64,000 nt of DNA, taken from DATKKK01 sp964354625 (GTDB lineage: Archaea > Thermoproteota > Bathyarchaeia > Bathyarchaeales > Bathycorpusculaceae). The notes under the pieces are model-generated. The model did not search any database. It was not told the origin of the DNA and saw nothing but the letters and a program-made list of their open reading frames with translations. The DNA lies in the NCBI GenBank assembly GCA_964354625.1, contig CAYHAK010000001.1:1-64000 (forward strand). Direction: 5' to 3'. Shown here in pieces: positions 18,345-27,176 of this stretch (the first letter of the stretch is position 1; every line of letters starts with the position of its first letter). Position numbers and translations under genes: made by a program.

Positions 18345-21065
18345 CTAACCTTCTTCCTCAGAGGAAACCGTGATAACCTTCCGTTTGATCAGGACAACCA
18401 AGACAACCACGATGACCACTGGGATGATGATCAACAGCAGAGTCCAAATCGGGAAGCCTCCTTCAGCTTCTACGACAGCCTTCGGCGTAACTGTCAACGT
18501 TGCATCGCTTCCGCTGTCTACGAATCCATCCTTGGTCACGTTCGCAACTATTGCTGCTGTTATCTGCGCCGTGGTCTGAGGAGAATTGAAGACAAATCCG
18601 CAGCGGCCATTTGAGTCCGTGACCTTGACCTGTTCGGAGAAGTTGCCATCGCTACATGACATCGTGACCAAAGCACCCGTAACAGGTTTTCCATCCTCAT
18701 TGCATGTCACCGTGACTGTGACGTTCGCGGCTTCTTCAGTCTGGATCGAATCGTGGTCTACTTTAACCGTGACATTGAGTGTCTTAGGGGTCACTATGAT
18801 GACTGTCTGGCCTTGGTTGCCTGCGTATCCAAACATCGAGGCATTTGCCACGATAATAATGGAAATCTGCGTTTTGACCGGCGGTGCAGTAAACCCAAAC
18901 ATAATCGCCCCATCAATGTCAGTCAACCCTGTGGTCTGAGAGAGAGTTCCATTTTCTGTTACTATGGTAACGTTGGCTCCCTCAACCGGAGTCATTTCAT
19001 AATCGACGTGAACAGTCACGTTCGTCCCAGTCTCAGAGAGTGTTGCAGCAGGATCCGCGAGGACACTAACATCCAGAACTTTCGGTTCTACTGTCATCAA
19101 AGCATTGCCTGCTCCATTGATGTATCCTTCTTTCCTTGCACTTGCCGTAATGGAGACGGTGAGACGTTGTGTAGTCATAGGTGCGGCGAAGACCACTGAG
19201 AATGCACCATGTAAGTCGGTCACTCCGGCCGTAGAAGAAAGGTTGCCATCATCTGAAGATATCGCGACGTAGGCGTTGGCGACAGGTTGATCACTACTTC
19301 TGACATTGATCGTTATCGGTGTGACCCCTTCAGACTTGACGGTGCTTGAGTCAGGGTTTATCTGGACAGAAAGAAACGGTACGACTTCCAAGTACTCGTA
19401 GTCTGACCCTTCGACATGTCCGCTCACCGAAGCTCTCGCAACGATTCTGACATTGGCAACGTCTATCGTGTCTGGTGCGGTGAAAATGGTGACAAAATGA
19501 CCCGTTGTGTTTGTAAGCCCAGAAGACGGCGCGAAACTTCCTCCTTTCACTGAGAAAACTGTCACGTTCGCATTTTCGACCGAGTCCGATCCGTCAGTCA
19601 CGTGAACGGTTATTGGAACCTGCGCTGTTTCATTCACTCTCGGCTCACCCACGTCGATGGTGGCGTACAATGGCGGTAGGTCCTGAACGGTCACTGCCGT
19701 GGCCACCTTCAGGCTTGTGGTACCGAAATCATCCATCACAGTCAAGTTCGCATGATACGTTCCAAGGGCTGGATATTTGTGGGCGAAGACCGACAACGTT
19801 GTCCAACCAGTATTCTCTCCATCGTCAAATTCAAAGAGGTACCTGTCAACATGCCCCTCGTCTGATGAGTTCGTGGCAAAGAACATAACCAGATCGTTTG
19901 GGCGAACAAGGATTCTGTCTGTCAGAATCCTCGCCGTAGGTCGCACATTGATGTATCCGATCGGCTTTGTCAGAAAGAATATGAAATCGACGCTGGTTCC
20001 GCTTCCCACGACTGCGTTTCCTCTTCCATATGGGTTGAGCGACGGGTGATAGGGTCCACTGGAATCGCCCCAATAATTATGCTCTGCATTGACAGTAGCG
20101 TTGTCAGGAGCCTCCATTCCTATGCCATTGCTGTAGATGTCATTGTGATACGCTATGTGGCTTCCCTCGTCATAGACGATTCCATTATCATTGTATGAAA
20201 CAGAATTTTCTGATAAGTAGGTGCTTGCTGGGGTCGACACGTGGATTCCATTCTGGTTCGATGAGATCGTGTTGTCAGTTATTGTGATACCGCTATGCAC
20301 GTCAGCGTCAATCAGTACACCACTTTCCACGTTTCCTGCGATTATGTTCTGGCTTATGCTTACCCCAGTAGTGTAGTTTCCAGTCACAACGATGCCTTCC
20401 TTGTTCCCTATTATCGTGTTTCCTTGAATCACTACGTTGCCGTCTCCTGAGACGAGCACGCCGCCAATGTCATTCTGCATTATAGCGTTGCCTTGAAGGG
20501 TCAGGTGGCTGCTAGTTGCGCTGATTCCGTTTTGAAGACAGAGGCTAATGTTACAGTCCTGAATGTTCGAGTTGCCATTGGTAGCTGCAATTCCGTTCTG
20601 TTGGCAATGACTGACTATGCAGTTTTCGATTGCGATATTGCCGCTTCTCACGGATATTCCGTCCGTGGCATACTCTATGATGCAGTATGTCAGTGAAGAC
20701 AACTGCGGACCTACGAAATCGATTGTTTTCCAGTCTCCCATTTGGGGTTCATATTCGTTTGACGTGAACCTTATTCTCTTATCCTGTGTGCCGCCTGCGA
20801 CGAGTCGCCCTTGAACAGCTATCGAGAAATTGCCTCCAAACTGAACTTCAACACCCGACTCAATCGTCAAGGTCGCATTTGAATAGACTACGACGTCTTT
20901 CGAAACTACGAAGGGACTGTCGACAAGAGTCCAAAGTGTGTCCCGAGTGATTGGGCCTTCCACGTAAGTTGCACTTGCCAATGGAACAAGAGTCCTGCTC
21001 GCGAAACTAGATATGCCCAAGATTAGAGTGAGCAAAATGACTAATAATCCAACTTGCTTCCGCAT
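18345..21065 (-). CDS. Large surface protein: beta-helix, PKD and Ig-like repeats, C-terminal membrane anchor
   Basis: A 906-residue cell-surface protein. A signal peptide (MRKQVGLLVILLTLILGIS) is followed by a right-handed parallel beta-helix of NosD/PbH1 type (about residues 100-340, repeated N-x-I/G-I patterns), a PKD-type domain (FEFDDGENTGWTT, about 415-495) and four Ig-like repeats of about 100 residues, each with an SxxGxL/F...TGxTDxxG pattern. It ends with a membrane helix (about 870-893) and a basic/acidic tail. It could bind polysaccharide or act in adhesion. A TTG at 21095 with GGAGG seven bases upstream is an alternative start giving ten extra residues. It lies just upstream of the pilus operon, on the same strand. 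Confidence 0.8.
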   Translation of the reverse strand: MRKQVGLLVILLTLILGISSFASRTLVPLASATYVEGPITRDTLWTLVDSPFVVSKDVVVYSNATLTIESGVEVQFGGNFSIAVQGRLVAGGTQDKRIRFTSNEYEPQMGDWKTIDFVGPQLSSLTYCIIEYATDGISVRSGNIAIENCIVSHCQQNGIAATNGNSNIQDCNISLCLQNGISATSSHLTLQGNAIMQNDIGGVLVSGDGNVVIQGNTIIGNKEGIVVTGNYTTGVSISQNIIAGNVESGVLIDADVHSGITITDNTISSNQNGIHVSTPASTYLSENSVSYNDNGIVYDEGSHIAYHNDIYSNGIGMEAPDNATVNAEHNYWGDSSGPYHPSLNPYGRGNAVVGSGTSVDFIFFLTKPIGYINVRPTARILTDRILVRPNDLVMFFATNSSDEGHVDRYLFEFDDGENTGWTTLSVFAHKYPALGTYHANLTVMDDFGTTSLKVATAVTVQDLPPLYATIDVGEPRVNETAQVPITVHVTDGSDSVENANVTVFSVKGGSFAPSSGLTNTTGHFVTIFTAPDTIDVANVRIVARASVSGHVEGSDYEYLEVVPFLSVQINPDSSTVKSEGVTPITINVRSSDQPVANAYVAISSDDGNLSSTAGVTDLHGAFSVVFAAPMTTQRLTVSITASARKEGYINGAGNALMTVEPKVLDVSVLADPAATLSETGTNVTVHVDYEMTPVEGANVTIVTENGTLSQTTGLTDIDGAIMFGFTAPPVKTQISIIIVANASMFGYAGNQGQTVIIVTPKTLNVTVKVDHDSIQTEEAANVTVTVTCNEDGKPVTGALVTMSCSDGNFSEQVKVTDSNGRCGFVFNSPQTTAQITAAIVANVTKDGFVDSGSDATLTVTPKAVVEAEGGFPIWTLLLIIIPVVIVVVLVVLIKRKVITVSSEEEG

Positions 21066-21193
21066 ACTCGTACATCCTTCAATGTAGCTAACCAATCGTA
21101 TCCCTCCTGTCAATATCATCTTAAGCATTATGAATTCGTAGTAAGGCTTCGAAATCCACTTGCAACTCTCTCTTGACAAGACATGTAGGAAGG

Positions 21194-21242
21194 GATTTAA
21201 CGAAGCCGAAGAACAACCTAGAACGCGACGAGGAGAGAGTAA
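21194..21242 (+). promoter_or_regulatory. Promoter and ribosome site of cofE
   Basis: GATTTAACG at 21194-21202 is a TATA-like box; AGGAGAG at 21231-21237 lies five bases before the TTG start. The spacing predicts a leader of about 20 bases. It is the clearest case here of a strong ribosome site deciding for a TTG start. Confidence 0.55.
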
Positions 21243-22016
21243 TTGAAGAGCTACACGGTGATGGCCTTAGAAGGCTTTCCTCTGATAAAAGCCAGAGACA
21301 ACATAGCCAAGATAGTCGTTGAGACGGCTAAAAGGAACGGCTTGGCTATTGAGGACGGCGATGTTTTGGCAATTGCGCAGAAGGTCTTCTCCAAGGCTGA
21401 GAACAGAGTCGTCCGTCTGGGTGACGTTGTCCCCTCTAGGAAGGCTAAGGAAGTCGCAGGCATAACCGGGAAGAGCCCGAGATTCATAGAGCTTGTTTTG
21501 AGAGAGACAAAGAGAATACTGAAAGCCTCCCGTGACATTCTGCTCGTAGAGGACAAGAGAGGTCTAGTCAGCATAAACGCAGGGATAGACAAGTCAAACG
21601 TGGAAGGCAGAAGCAACTTCGCACTATTGCCTGAAGACCCCGATGAATCGGCCGAAAAATGCCGGAATCAAATCAAACAGCTGACTGGGAAAGATGTTGC
21701 TGTGATTGTGTGCGATACATACAGCCGTCCGTTTAGACGCGGACAGGTAAACTTCGCCATAGGTCTAGCTGGGCTCAGTCCTTTCAGAGACTACCGGGGA
21801 AAGAAGGATCTTTTCGGACAGACCTTGAAGGTCAAGAACACTGCAGTAGTTGACGAGGTTGCTGCGGCCGCGGAGTTGCTAATGGGGCAAGCTAAAGAGG
21901 CAACTCCAGTCATTGTTCTCAAAGGGCTAGGAGACAGCATAATTTTCTGCGACAGGGATCGACTTAGCGATCTGCTCATTTCAAGCGAAGAAGACCTGTT
22001 CAAGAATGCCCTATGA
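21243..22016 (+). CDS. cofE: Coenzyme F420-0:L-glutamate ligase
   Basis: A 257-residue CofE/FbiB-type ligase that adds glutamates to F420-0 with GTP, making the polyglutamylated deazaflavin cofactor. Family features are the N-terminal GFPLIKARDNIA strand, VLAIAQKVFSKAEN, the metal/GTP-site VIVCDTYSRPFRRGQVNFAIG and the GLSPFRDYRGKKDLFG loop. Length fits the archaeal enzyme. The start is TTG at 21243 with AGGAG upstream. It is divergent from the surface-protein gene. Presence of CofE implies F420-dependent oxidoreductases in this organism. Confidence 0.93.
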   Translation: MKSYTVMALEGFPLIKARDNIAKIVVETAKRNGLAIEDGDVLAIAQKVFSKAENRVVRLGDVVPSRKAKEVAGITGKSPRFIELVLRETKRILKASRDILLVEDKRGLVSINAGIDKSNVEGRSNFALLPEDPDESAEKCRNQIKQLTGKDVAVIVCDTYSRPFRRGQVNFAIGLAGLSPFRDYRGKKDLFGQTLKVKNTAVVDEVAAAAELLMGQAKEATPVIVLKGLGDSIIFCDRDRLSDLLISSEEDLFKNAL

Positions 22017-22095
22017 ACCATGGCCACCGGAGATACGATCGCTTCAGTTCTCACTGCAAATAGTCTCTGCAAATCCGTGCCCTGGGCAGGAATTG

Positions 22096-22118
22096 GCGCG
22101 CGCTAGGCTCTTTTTTTT
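22096..22118 (+). terminator. T-tract terminator after cofE, preceded by a GC-alternating tract
   Basis: GCGCGCGC at 22096-22103 is followed by an eight-T run at 22111-22118, 80-100 bases after the cofE stop. Oligo-T runs end archaeal transcripts without needing a hairpin. The alternating GC block is one of many in this window. Confidence 0.45.
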
Positions 22119-22268
22119 GTGTGCGCTGCAGATCTTTGTCCAAACACAACTGTCTGCTATTGGGAACGATTTCAAAGCCGATGGGCCGTCTGAATCCAAT
22201 CGCCAGAAGTCGCACCAAAACCAATAAGTCTCTGGCAAGGGAAGTAAATATAGGAGATCGGATAGCGG

Positions 22269-22475
22269 TTGGGCCTGAGAGATGTTGAGACAGCTCTAAG
22301 TTCACTGAATGTGTGTCCGAAATGCTCTTCTGCCATCGGGTTCTGGCTGGGGGTAAGGCACGACCGAGTTTACGTTCAATGCAAAGCATGCGGGGCGAAG
22401 CTTGAACACTTTGAACTCTATGAAACGAAAAAGAAGAACAGGACCTCTAGATTGCCCGCTCTTCTTAGAAGATGA
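22269..22475 (+). CDS. Small zinc-ribbon protein
   Basis: A 68-residue protein with two CxxC pairs (CPKC near residue 16 and CKAC near residue 39), the layout of a zinc ribbon, and a basic C-terminal tail (KKKNRTSRLPALLRR). The start is taken as TTG at 22269; a TATA-like AAATATA lies about 20 bases upstream, so the mRNA may be nearly leaderless. Such proteins often bind nucleic acid or bridge partners, but nothing specific can be said. An eight-T run at 22530-22537 may end the transcript. Confidence 0.65.
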   Translation: MGLRDVETALSSLNVCPKCSSAIGFWLGVRHDRVYVQCKACGAKLEHFELYETKKKNRTSRLPALLRR

Positions 22476-22677
22476 CCCTTATTCAGATTCCAAGACTGGG
22501 CCTCACTCAACTGCCAAAGATCATTCCAGTTTTTTTTCAGACGTCAACGAGTCTGTGCAGCGTAGTGTGTGGTAAAAGTGCCTTGCGTTGATATCTCAGG
22601 CTGAATTTATGAATCTGTGTTGGGCTCGGACTTCCTGTTTCATACGGAGGATCAGTTCGGGGCGTTTTCGATTACGT

Positions 22678-22803
22678 TCACTTTGCTGATGCTCTCGCAC
22701 CAAGAAATGAAGGCTCGTCTTGTATTTCCTGCTCTGTTTGCTCGTTTCGGACTTCTCGACTCTCTTCGGCAGGAATGATTTCACTCAAGGCTTTCTTGGA
22801 CAT
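22678..22803 (-). CDS. Possible 41-residue charged small protein
   Basis: This short frame starts at ATG 22803 (MSKKALSEIIPAEESRE...) with AGGAG eight bases upstream on the minus strand and a TATA-like GCTATATT about 45 bases upstream. It is acidic and Glu/Ser-rich, has no cysteine or membrane helix and resembles nothing I know. It is the only coding candidate in the 470-base gap 22476-22947. Confidence 0.35.
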   Translation of the reverse strand: MSKKALSEIIPAEESREVRNEQTEQEIQDEPSFLGARASAK

Positions 22804-22947
22804 TCCTAACTCTCCTATGCCTCAACCGAGATCTGTCGGGGCTCATCAATATAGCCTTTTGTTCGGATTCCGAGCAGGAACAAGTGTTTCCAATACGCTT
22901 TTCTACCTCAAGCACGCACTAGTGGAGCAATAAGAAAGGATGAATTG

Positions 22948-24078
22948 ATGAGCGGTATACCAGGAGCGACAGCTGAGCCGCAGGGGCCTCAGCAGGCTGA
23001 CCTAAACCAGATAGAGGCCATTGTTTCCTCGGAATTCCAGATCGAGCAGGCCCTGCTTGAGGACAGTGTTCCAACATACCTTCTCAGGCAGCCGCAGGAG
23101 ACGAAACAGCCTTTCCTGAGGCTACTCGGGAAACTGGAGCCGATGAACCTCATAGCCTTCCTACGCAGAAAGGAAGGCAGAATAGTGTTGAAGATAGCCT
23201 CAAAGCAGCCGACGAGACCAAGCAACGTATGGATAAACTGGGTGCTGCTGTTCGCCACTGTTGGCACCACGTTCGCCACTGGCTACATACTGTCCAGCAG
23301 TTTCATGGATCCGTTGATCGGCGGGGCAACGTTCACTATTGCCATAATGGCTGTGCTGGGGGCGCATGAGATGGGCCACAAGCTGACTGCGAACAAGGAT
23401 GGCATCGATGCCACGCCGCCCTACTTTATTCCAGGTCCGCCGCCGGTGTTTGGCATCTTCGGAATAGGCACTTTCGGTGCGGTCATTATGCAGAAGTCGC
23501 TGCCGCGCAACAGGGATTCATTGTTTGATGTGGGTGCAAGCGGTCCGGTTGTGGGTTTTCTCATAGCCGCAATTGCCGTGGCTGTTGGCCTTCCGCTTTG
23601 CACTTACGCCTGGATTAAGCCTACCGATGGGGTGCTTCCGACGCCGTTGCTGTTCTCGCTTATCGACATGTTCCTTCCGCCCTTTGGAGCTATTCCGCAA
23701 AGGCCCGTTGGAGATTTCATGCTGGCGATAAACCTGCATCCTGTGGCTTTTGCCGGTTGGGTCGGTTTGTTCGTGACTATGCTTAATATTCTTCCTGCCG
23801 CGATGCTTGACGGTGGGCATGTGTCGCGGTCTTTGGTCGGTGACAGGGCGAGGACCGTTTTGGCGGTGCTTTCGGTTTTGTTCTTGGTCTGGTTTTCGCT
23901 ACCGATGGCTTTGTTTGTGGTGTTCATGTCCATGTATAAGCATCCTGGGCCGTTGGACGACGTTTCGGGTCTTTCGACGGGCAGGAAGCTTTTTGTGGTT
24001 GTTCTTGCGGCGGTGTTTGTGCTTGCTTCGCCTATGCAGGATTTTGTCTCATCTTTGCTTGGTATTCTAGGTTTGTAG
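22948..24078 (+). CDS. Site-2-protease-type (M50) membrane metalloprotease
   Basis: A 376-residue integral membrane protein. The zinc motif HEMGH lies in a membrane helix (about residue 141) and the third ligand region LDGGH near residue 288. A soluble N-terminal part of about 90 residues precedes the helices. Family members cut membrane-embedded substrates such as anti-sigma factors or signal peptides; in archaea the substrates are mostly unknown. The ATG at 22948 has AAAGGA seven bases upstream; the TTG at 22945 is too close to it. The C-terminal helices are hydrophobic to the last residue. Confidence 0.88.
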   Translation: MSGIPGATAEPQGPQQADLNQIEAIVSSEFQIEQALLEDSVPTYLLRQPQETKQPFLRLLGKLEPMNLIAFLRRKEGRIVLKIASKQPTRPSNVWINWVLLFATVGTTFATGYILSSSFMDPLIGGATFTIAIMAVLGAHEMGHKLTANKDGIDATPPYFIPGPPPVFGIFGIGTFGAVIMQKSLPRNRDSLFDVGASGPVVGFLIAAIAVAVGLPLCTYAWIKPTDGVLPTPLLFSLIDMFLPPFGAIPQRPVGDFMLAINLHPVAFAGWVGLFVTMLNILPAAMLDGGHVSRSLVGDRARTVLAVLSVLFLVWFSLPMALFVVFMSMYKHPGPLDDVSGLSTGRKLFVVVLAAVFVLASPMQDFVSSLLGILGL

Positions 24079-24200
24079 GGCTGCGTGGCTCTGCTTTTGG
24101 CAGGGTGTATTTGTGTTGTGCGCATATACGGGAATGTTTATTAAATGTTGCGATATCAGATATGTCGCGTAACGTCAAAGAATACTGATTGTGGATCAAT

Positions 24201-24422
24201 ATGAGAGGGACAAGAATACTGTGGGTTTTCTTTACGATTTTTACGTCTGCCTGTCTGCTGATTCCCTCTCCTATGTTTCCTGGAAACGTGGTTTGCGCGT
24301 TGATCGGGGAGACGGCGAGACGTTATTCCAGTATTCTGGGTTCGGTTCTTAACGGTCTCTTTTATGGTTTGATATTGTGGTTGGTCTTTGTGGCGATAAG
24401 TAGGAAGTTTGAAGAAGAGTAG
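24201..24422 (+). CDS. Small membrane protein, two predicted helices
   Basis: A 73-residue hydrophobic protein with helices near residues 6-25 and 43-63 and a charged tail (SRKFEEE). ATG at 24201 is chosen; TTG at 24189 in the same frame would add four residues. I do not recognise a family. It converges on the zinc-finger gene at 24453. Confidence 0.5.
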   Translation: MRGTRILWVFFTIFTSACLLIPSPMFPGNVVCALIGETARRYSSILGSVLNGLFYGLILWLVFVAISRKFEEE

Positions 24423-24452
24423 CTAAAATGGGGCTTCTTGGACGGGTTGGGT

Positions 24453-24698
24453 TTACTGCAGTGTCATGAACCCTGTGAGTCTTATTTTTGTTCTGCACTT
24501 GTTGCAGGCCAGAACTAGCTCTGACAGTTCGTCGTTTTTGACCACTGTTTCTACGATTTGGTAGGTTTCTTCGGTTTGGTCGTCTGGAGATATCATGGCT
24601 CCGCATTTCGGGCATGGGAAGGCTCCGTCTCCGTCGATCTTGGTCAGATCAATCGTGTACAGGGCATCTCTAACTGCGGCTTTTTTCATCATTTTCAT
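24453..24698 (-). CDS. Small zinc-finger protein
   Basis: An 81-residue protein with CPKC (about residue 29) and CNKC (about residue 65), separated by an acidic segment (SPDDQTEETYQ). This is a zinc-ribbon layout like archaeal TFS/DksA-sized proteins but without their other motifs. GGTG precedes the first ATG at 24698; a second ATG two codons on has better spacing. Function unknown. Possibly a transcription- or translation-associated protein. Confidence 0.65.
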   Translation of the reverse strand: MKMMKKAAVRDALYTIDLTKIDGDGAFPCPKCGAMISPDDQTEETYQIVETVVKNDELSELVLACNKCRTKIRLTGFMTLQ

Positions 24699-24883
24699 TC
24701 ACACCTTTTCATCGTTTGTTTCATTGTTTTTCCATGTTCAGTCGAGAACATATTAAACGATTATGAATCGCCAATTCATATTTTCAGTAAATGCAGTGTG
24801 TCTCGCGCGCGCGCCATTCAATAAAAGAAGGTTGGGTGTTCTGGAAGCAGTTATTAAGGAAGGCTTTCAGTAAGAGTTATGAG

Positions 24884-24930
24884 CATATTTAAGCGAATAT
24901 GATGGGAAAACTGTCTGGAAGGATGTGGCC
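24884..24930 (+). promoter_or_regulatory. Promoter and ribosome site of the geranylgeranyl reductase gene
   Basis: CATATTTAAG at 24884-24893 is a TATA box; GGAAGGA at 24917-24923 sits seven bases before TTG 24931. The upstream in-frame GTG at 24925 is only one base from that ribosome site, so TTG is the better start. Confidence 0.6.
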
Positions 24931-26292
24931 TTGGAGAATTTCGATGTTGTAGTAATTGGCGCGGGGACGGCCGGGTGCTTGGCCGCGAAGACCACGGCTG
25001 AGGCAGGCTTAAAGGTCTGTCTCGTCGAGCGGAAGCGGAGAGAGCAGATCGGAGAGAAGATATGCGGCGACGCCTTGGGTGAGCATCATTTGAAGACCTT
25101 GGGCTTGGAGAAGCCGCAGGGCGGTGAGCTTGAGAAGAAGATTGAAGGCATCAGGATCTACTCTCCGGACATGGAGACTGCTTTCACGATCAAGCATGAG
25201 GATTTTATTGGTTATCTTTTGAACAGGCGCCTGTTTGGGCAGTGGCTTCTGAGGAAGGCCATCGACAGGGGAACAACGCTTCTGGATTCCACCCTGTGCT
25301 CAGGGCCGACAATCGAGAGGAAATTCGTGACGGGAATCACGACAAAGAACCTGAAGACCGGCAAGATCTCCAAGGTGAAGGGCAAGGTGGTTGTGGATGC
25401 CAGCGGCTTCATTGGCGTGGTCAGGAAGAGCCTTCCGAAGGAGATGAGGATTGAGAGCGAGGTTGCCAACGAGGATGTTGAGGCGTGCTACCGCGAGATC
25501 AGGCAGCTCAGGCAGGAGAGCGAGGACACGAAGTACTGCGAGATCTACATAAACCAGAAAGTGACGCCCGGAGGCTACAGCTGGGTTTTCTCGAAGAGCG
25601 GCGCGAGGGCAAACGTCGGTCTTGGGATATGCATGCGCGGCAGGTTTCCGAACCCCAAGACTCAGCTTTATGAGCATGTGTTGACGAGGCCGCTCTTCGA
25701 GGGCTCATTGCTCTTGGAGGGTGGTGCATGGTTCGACCCTACGCGCAGGCCTCTGGACAACATGGTCGGCAACGGCGTAGCAATCCTCGGCGATGCCGCC
25801 TCTCTGGTGAACCCCATTCACGGCGGTGGAATAGGCCCATCGATGCTAAGCGGCTTCTATGCAGGGAAGACGATCGTTGAGGCGCTGGAGAAGGGCGATG
25901 TGAGCCAGAAGTCTTTGTGGCCGTATAATCGGCGTTATATGGAAACTTATGGGACGAAGCAGGCTGCTTTGGACATTTTCCGCATGCTTCTCATTAAGAG
26001 CAGTGACGACGAGCTTAGTTATGGGATGAATTGTAGGCTGTTGACGGAAGATGATGTTCTGAGGGCAGGTCTGGGCGAGGAGTTCCATTTGAATGTGACG
26101 GAGACTGCTAGGCGTGTATTCAAGGGTTTGAAGAAGGCGCGGTTTCTGAACAGGCTCAGGCTTACGGTGAGCACGATGAATCAGGTGAGGCGGCACTACA
26201 AGGAGTATCCGACTGCTGTTGAAGGCTTTGAGGAATGGCGGCTGGGAACAGAGGGCATATTCAAAGTGGCCAAAGCCAAGATAGTAAGCTAA
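24931..26292 (+). CDS. Geranylgeranyl reductase family flavoprotein
   Basis: A 453-residue FAD enzyme. The Rossmann motif VVVIGAGTAGCLAAKTTAEA, the family signature near GEKICGDALGEHH and the second FAD motif GVAILGDAASLVNPIHGGGI identify the GGR/digeranylgeranylglycerophospholipid reductase family, which saturates isoprenoid chains of archaeal lipids or quinones. The family is broad and one genome often has several copies, so the substrate is open. The start is TTG at 24931 (see promoter). It is followed 39 bases later by Dph6 on the same strand. Together with Tes (56.7 kb) it suggests membrane-lipid synthesis. Confidence 0.88.
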   Translation: MENFDVVVIGAGTAGCLAAKTTAEAGLKVCLVERKRREQIGEKICGDALGEHHLKTLGLEKPQGGELEKKIEGIRIYSPDMETAFTIKHEDFIGYLLNRRLFGQWLLRKAIDRGTTLLDSTLCSGPTIERKFVTGITTKNLKTGKISKVKGKVVVDASGFIGVVRKSLPKEMRIESEVANEDVEACYREIRQLRQESEDTKYCEIYINQKVTPGGYSWVFSKSGARANVGLGICMRGRFPNPKTQLYEHVLTRPLFEGSLLLEGGAWFDPTRRPLDNMVGNGVAILGDAASLVNPIHGGGIGPSMLSGFYAGKTIVEALEKGDVSQKSLWPYNRRYMETYGTKQAALDIFRMLLIKSSDDELSYGMNCRLLTEDDVLRAGLGEEFHLNVTETARRVFKGLKKARFLNRLRLTVSTMNQVRRHYKEYPTAVEGFEEWRLGTEGIFKVAKAKIVS

Positions 26293-26330
26293 GCCACAAG
26301 CACGAAACCAACCTGTGAAGTGCAAACATA

Positions 26331-27014
26331 ATGCGCGTAGCTGTTCTAGCCACGGGAGGAAAGGACTCGATTCTGGCACTCTGCCACGTTTTGCGGGAAG
26401 GCCACGAAGTGAAGTATCTGGCCACAATGATCCCGCAGCGCGAAGACAGTTGGATGTTCCACTACCCGAACATTGAATTGATAGACTTGGTGGCCGAGGC
26501 CGTTGATATTCCGCTGGCGAAGGCCGAAACCTCCGGAATAAAGGAAGAGGAACTCAAGGACCTCAAGCGCCTGATTGAAACGCTTGACATGGAAGGCGTT
26601 GTTTCAGGAGCCATAGCCTCAGCCTACCAGAAAACGCAGGTAGACCAAATCTGCACACAACTGGGCCTAGCGTCCATAGCGCCACTGTGGCAGAGAGAAC
26701 CGCTCGACCTACTGAATGAGATATTGAAGCTGAGACTCGAGGTCATCATAACAGGAGCGTACGCTTACGGGCTTGGTGAAGACTGGCTTGGAAGAAAAAT
26801 CGACGAAGCCACAGTCGCAGACCTAGTCAGCCTCAACAAGAAGTACGGCGTGTCGCTCGTCGGAGAAGGGGGAGAATACGAAACATTGGTCCTCGACGCT
26901 CCAATCTACAAGAAGAGAATAGAAGTCGCCGAGACACAAAGAATATGGAAAGACGACAGCGGTTACCTGAAAATCACCCAAGCCAGACTCAAGAACAAGA
27001 AACCACCCGCCTGA
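26331..27014 (+). CDS. dph6: Diphthine--ammonia ligase
   Basis: A 227-residue PP-loop ATPase. The PP-loop ATGGKDSILAL is at the N-terminus and the family signature EGGEYETLVLDAP near residue 183. It performs the last amidation of the diphthamide residue on elongation factor 2. Length matches archaeal Dph6. ATG at 26331 is the first codon of the conserved start MRVAVLATGGKDS. It probably shares a transcript with the geranylgeranyl reductase gene. Confidence 0.92.
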   Translation: MRVAVLATGGKDSILALCHVLREGHEVKYLATMIPQREDSWMFHYPNIELIDLVAEAVDIPLAKAETSGIKEEELKDLKRLIETLDMEGVVSGAIASAYQKTQVDQICTQLGLASIAPLWQREPLDLLNEILKLRLEVIITGAYAYGLGEDWLGRKIDEATVADLVSLNKKYGVSLVGEGGEYETLVLDAPIYKKRIEVAETQRIWKDDSGYLKITQARLKNKKPPA

Positions 27015-27176
27015 ACCTTGCTAGTCAGCTCAGCGTGAAAGCTGCAGCCCGCTTTGGGCATATTTACAGCCTCGCTTTTCCGCTAATGGTTTGGTTGAAG
27101 CAAAGTCCACTTGAAAGATGCTTATGAGGTCTGAAAGAAGTTCTATTGTGGTGCGCGCGCCAAAAAAAGGAAGTGG

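Noticed and set aside
25846..26427. 193-codon minus-strand frame over the geranylgeranyl reductase end
   Set aside because: Spans two real plus-strand genes; no support.
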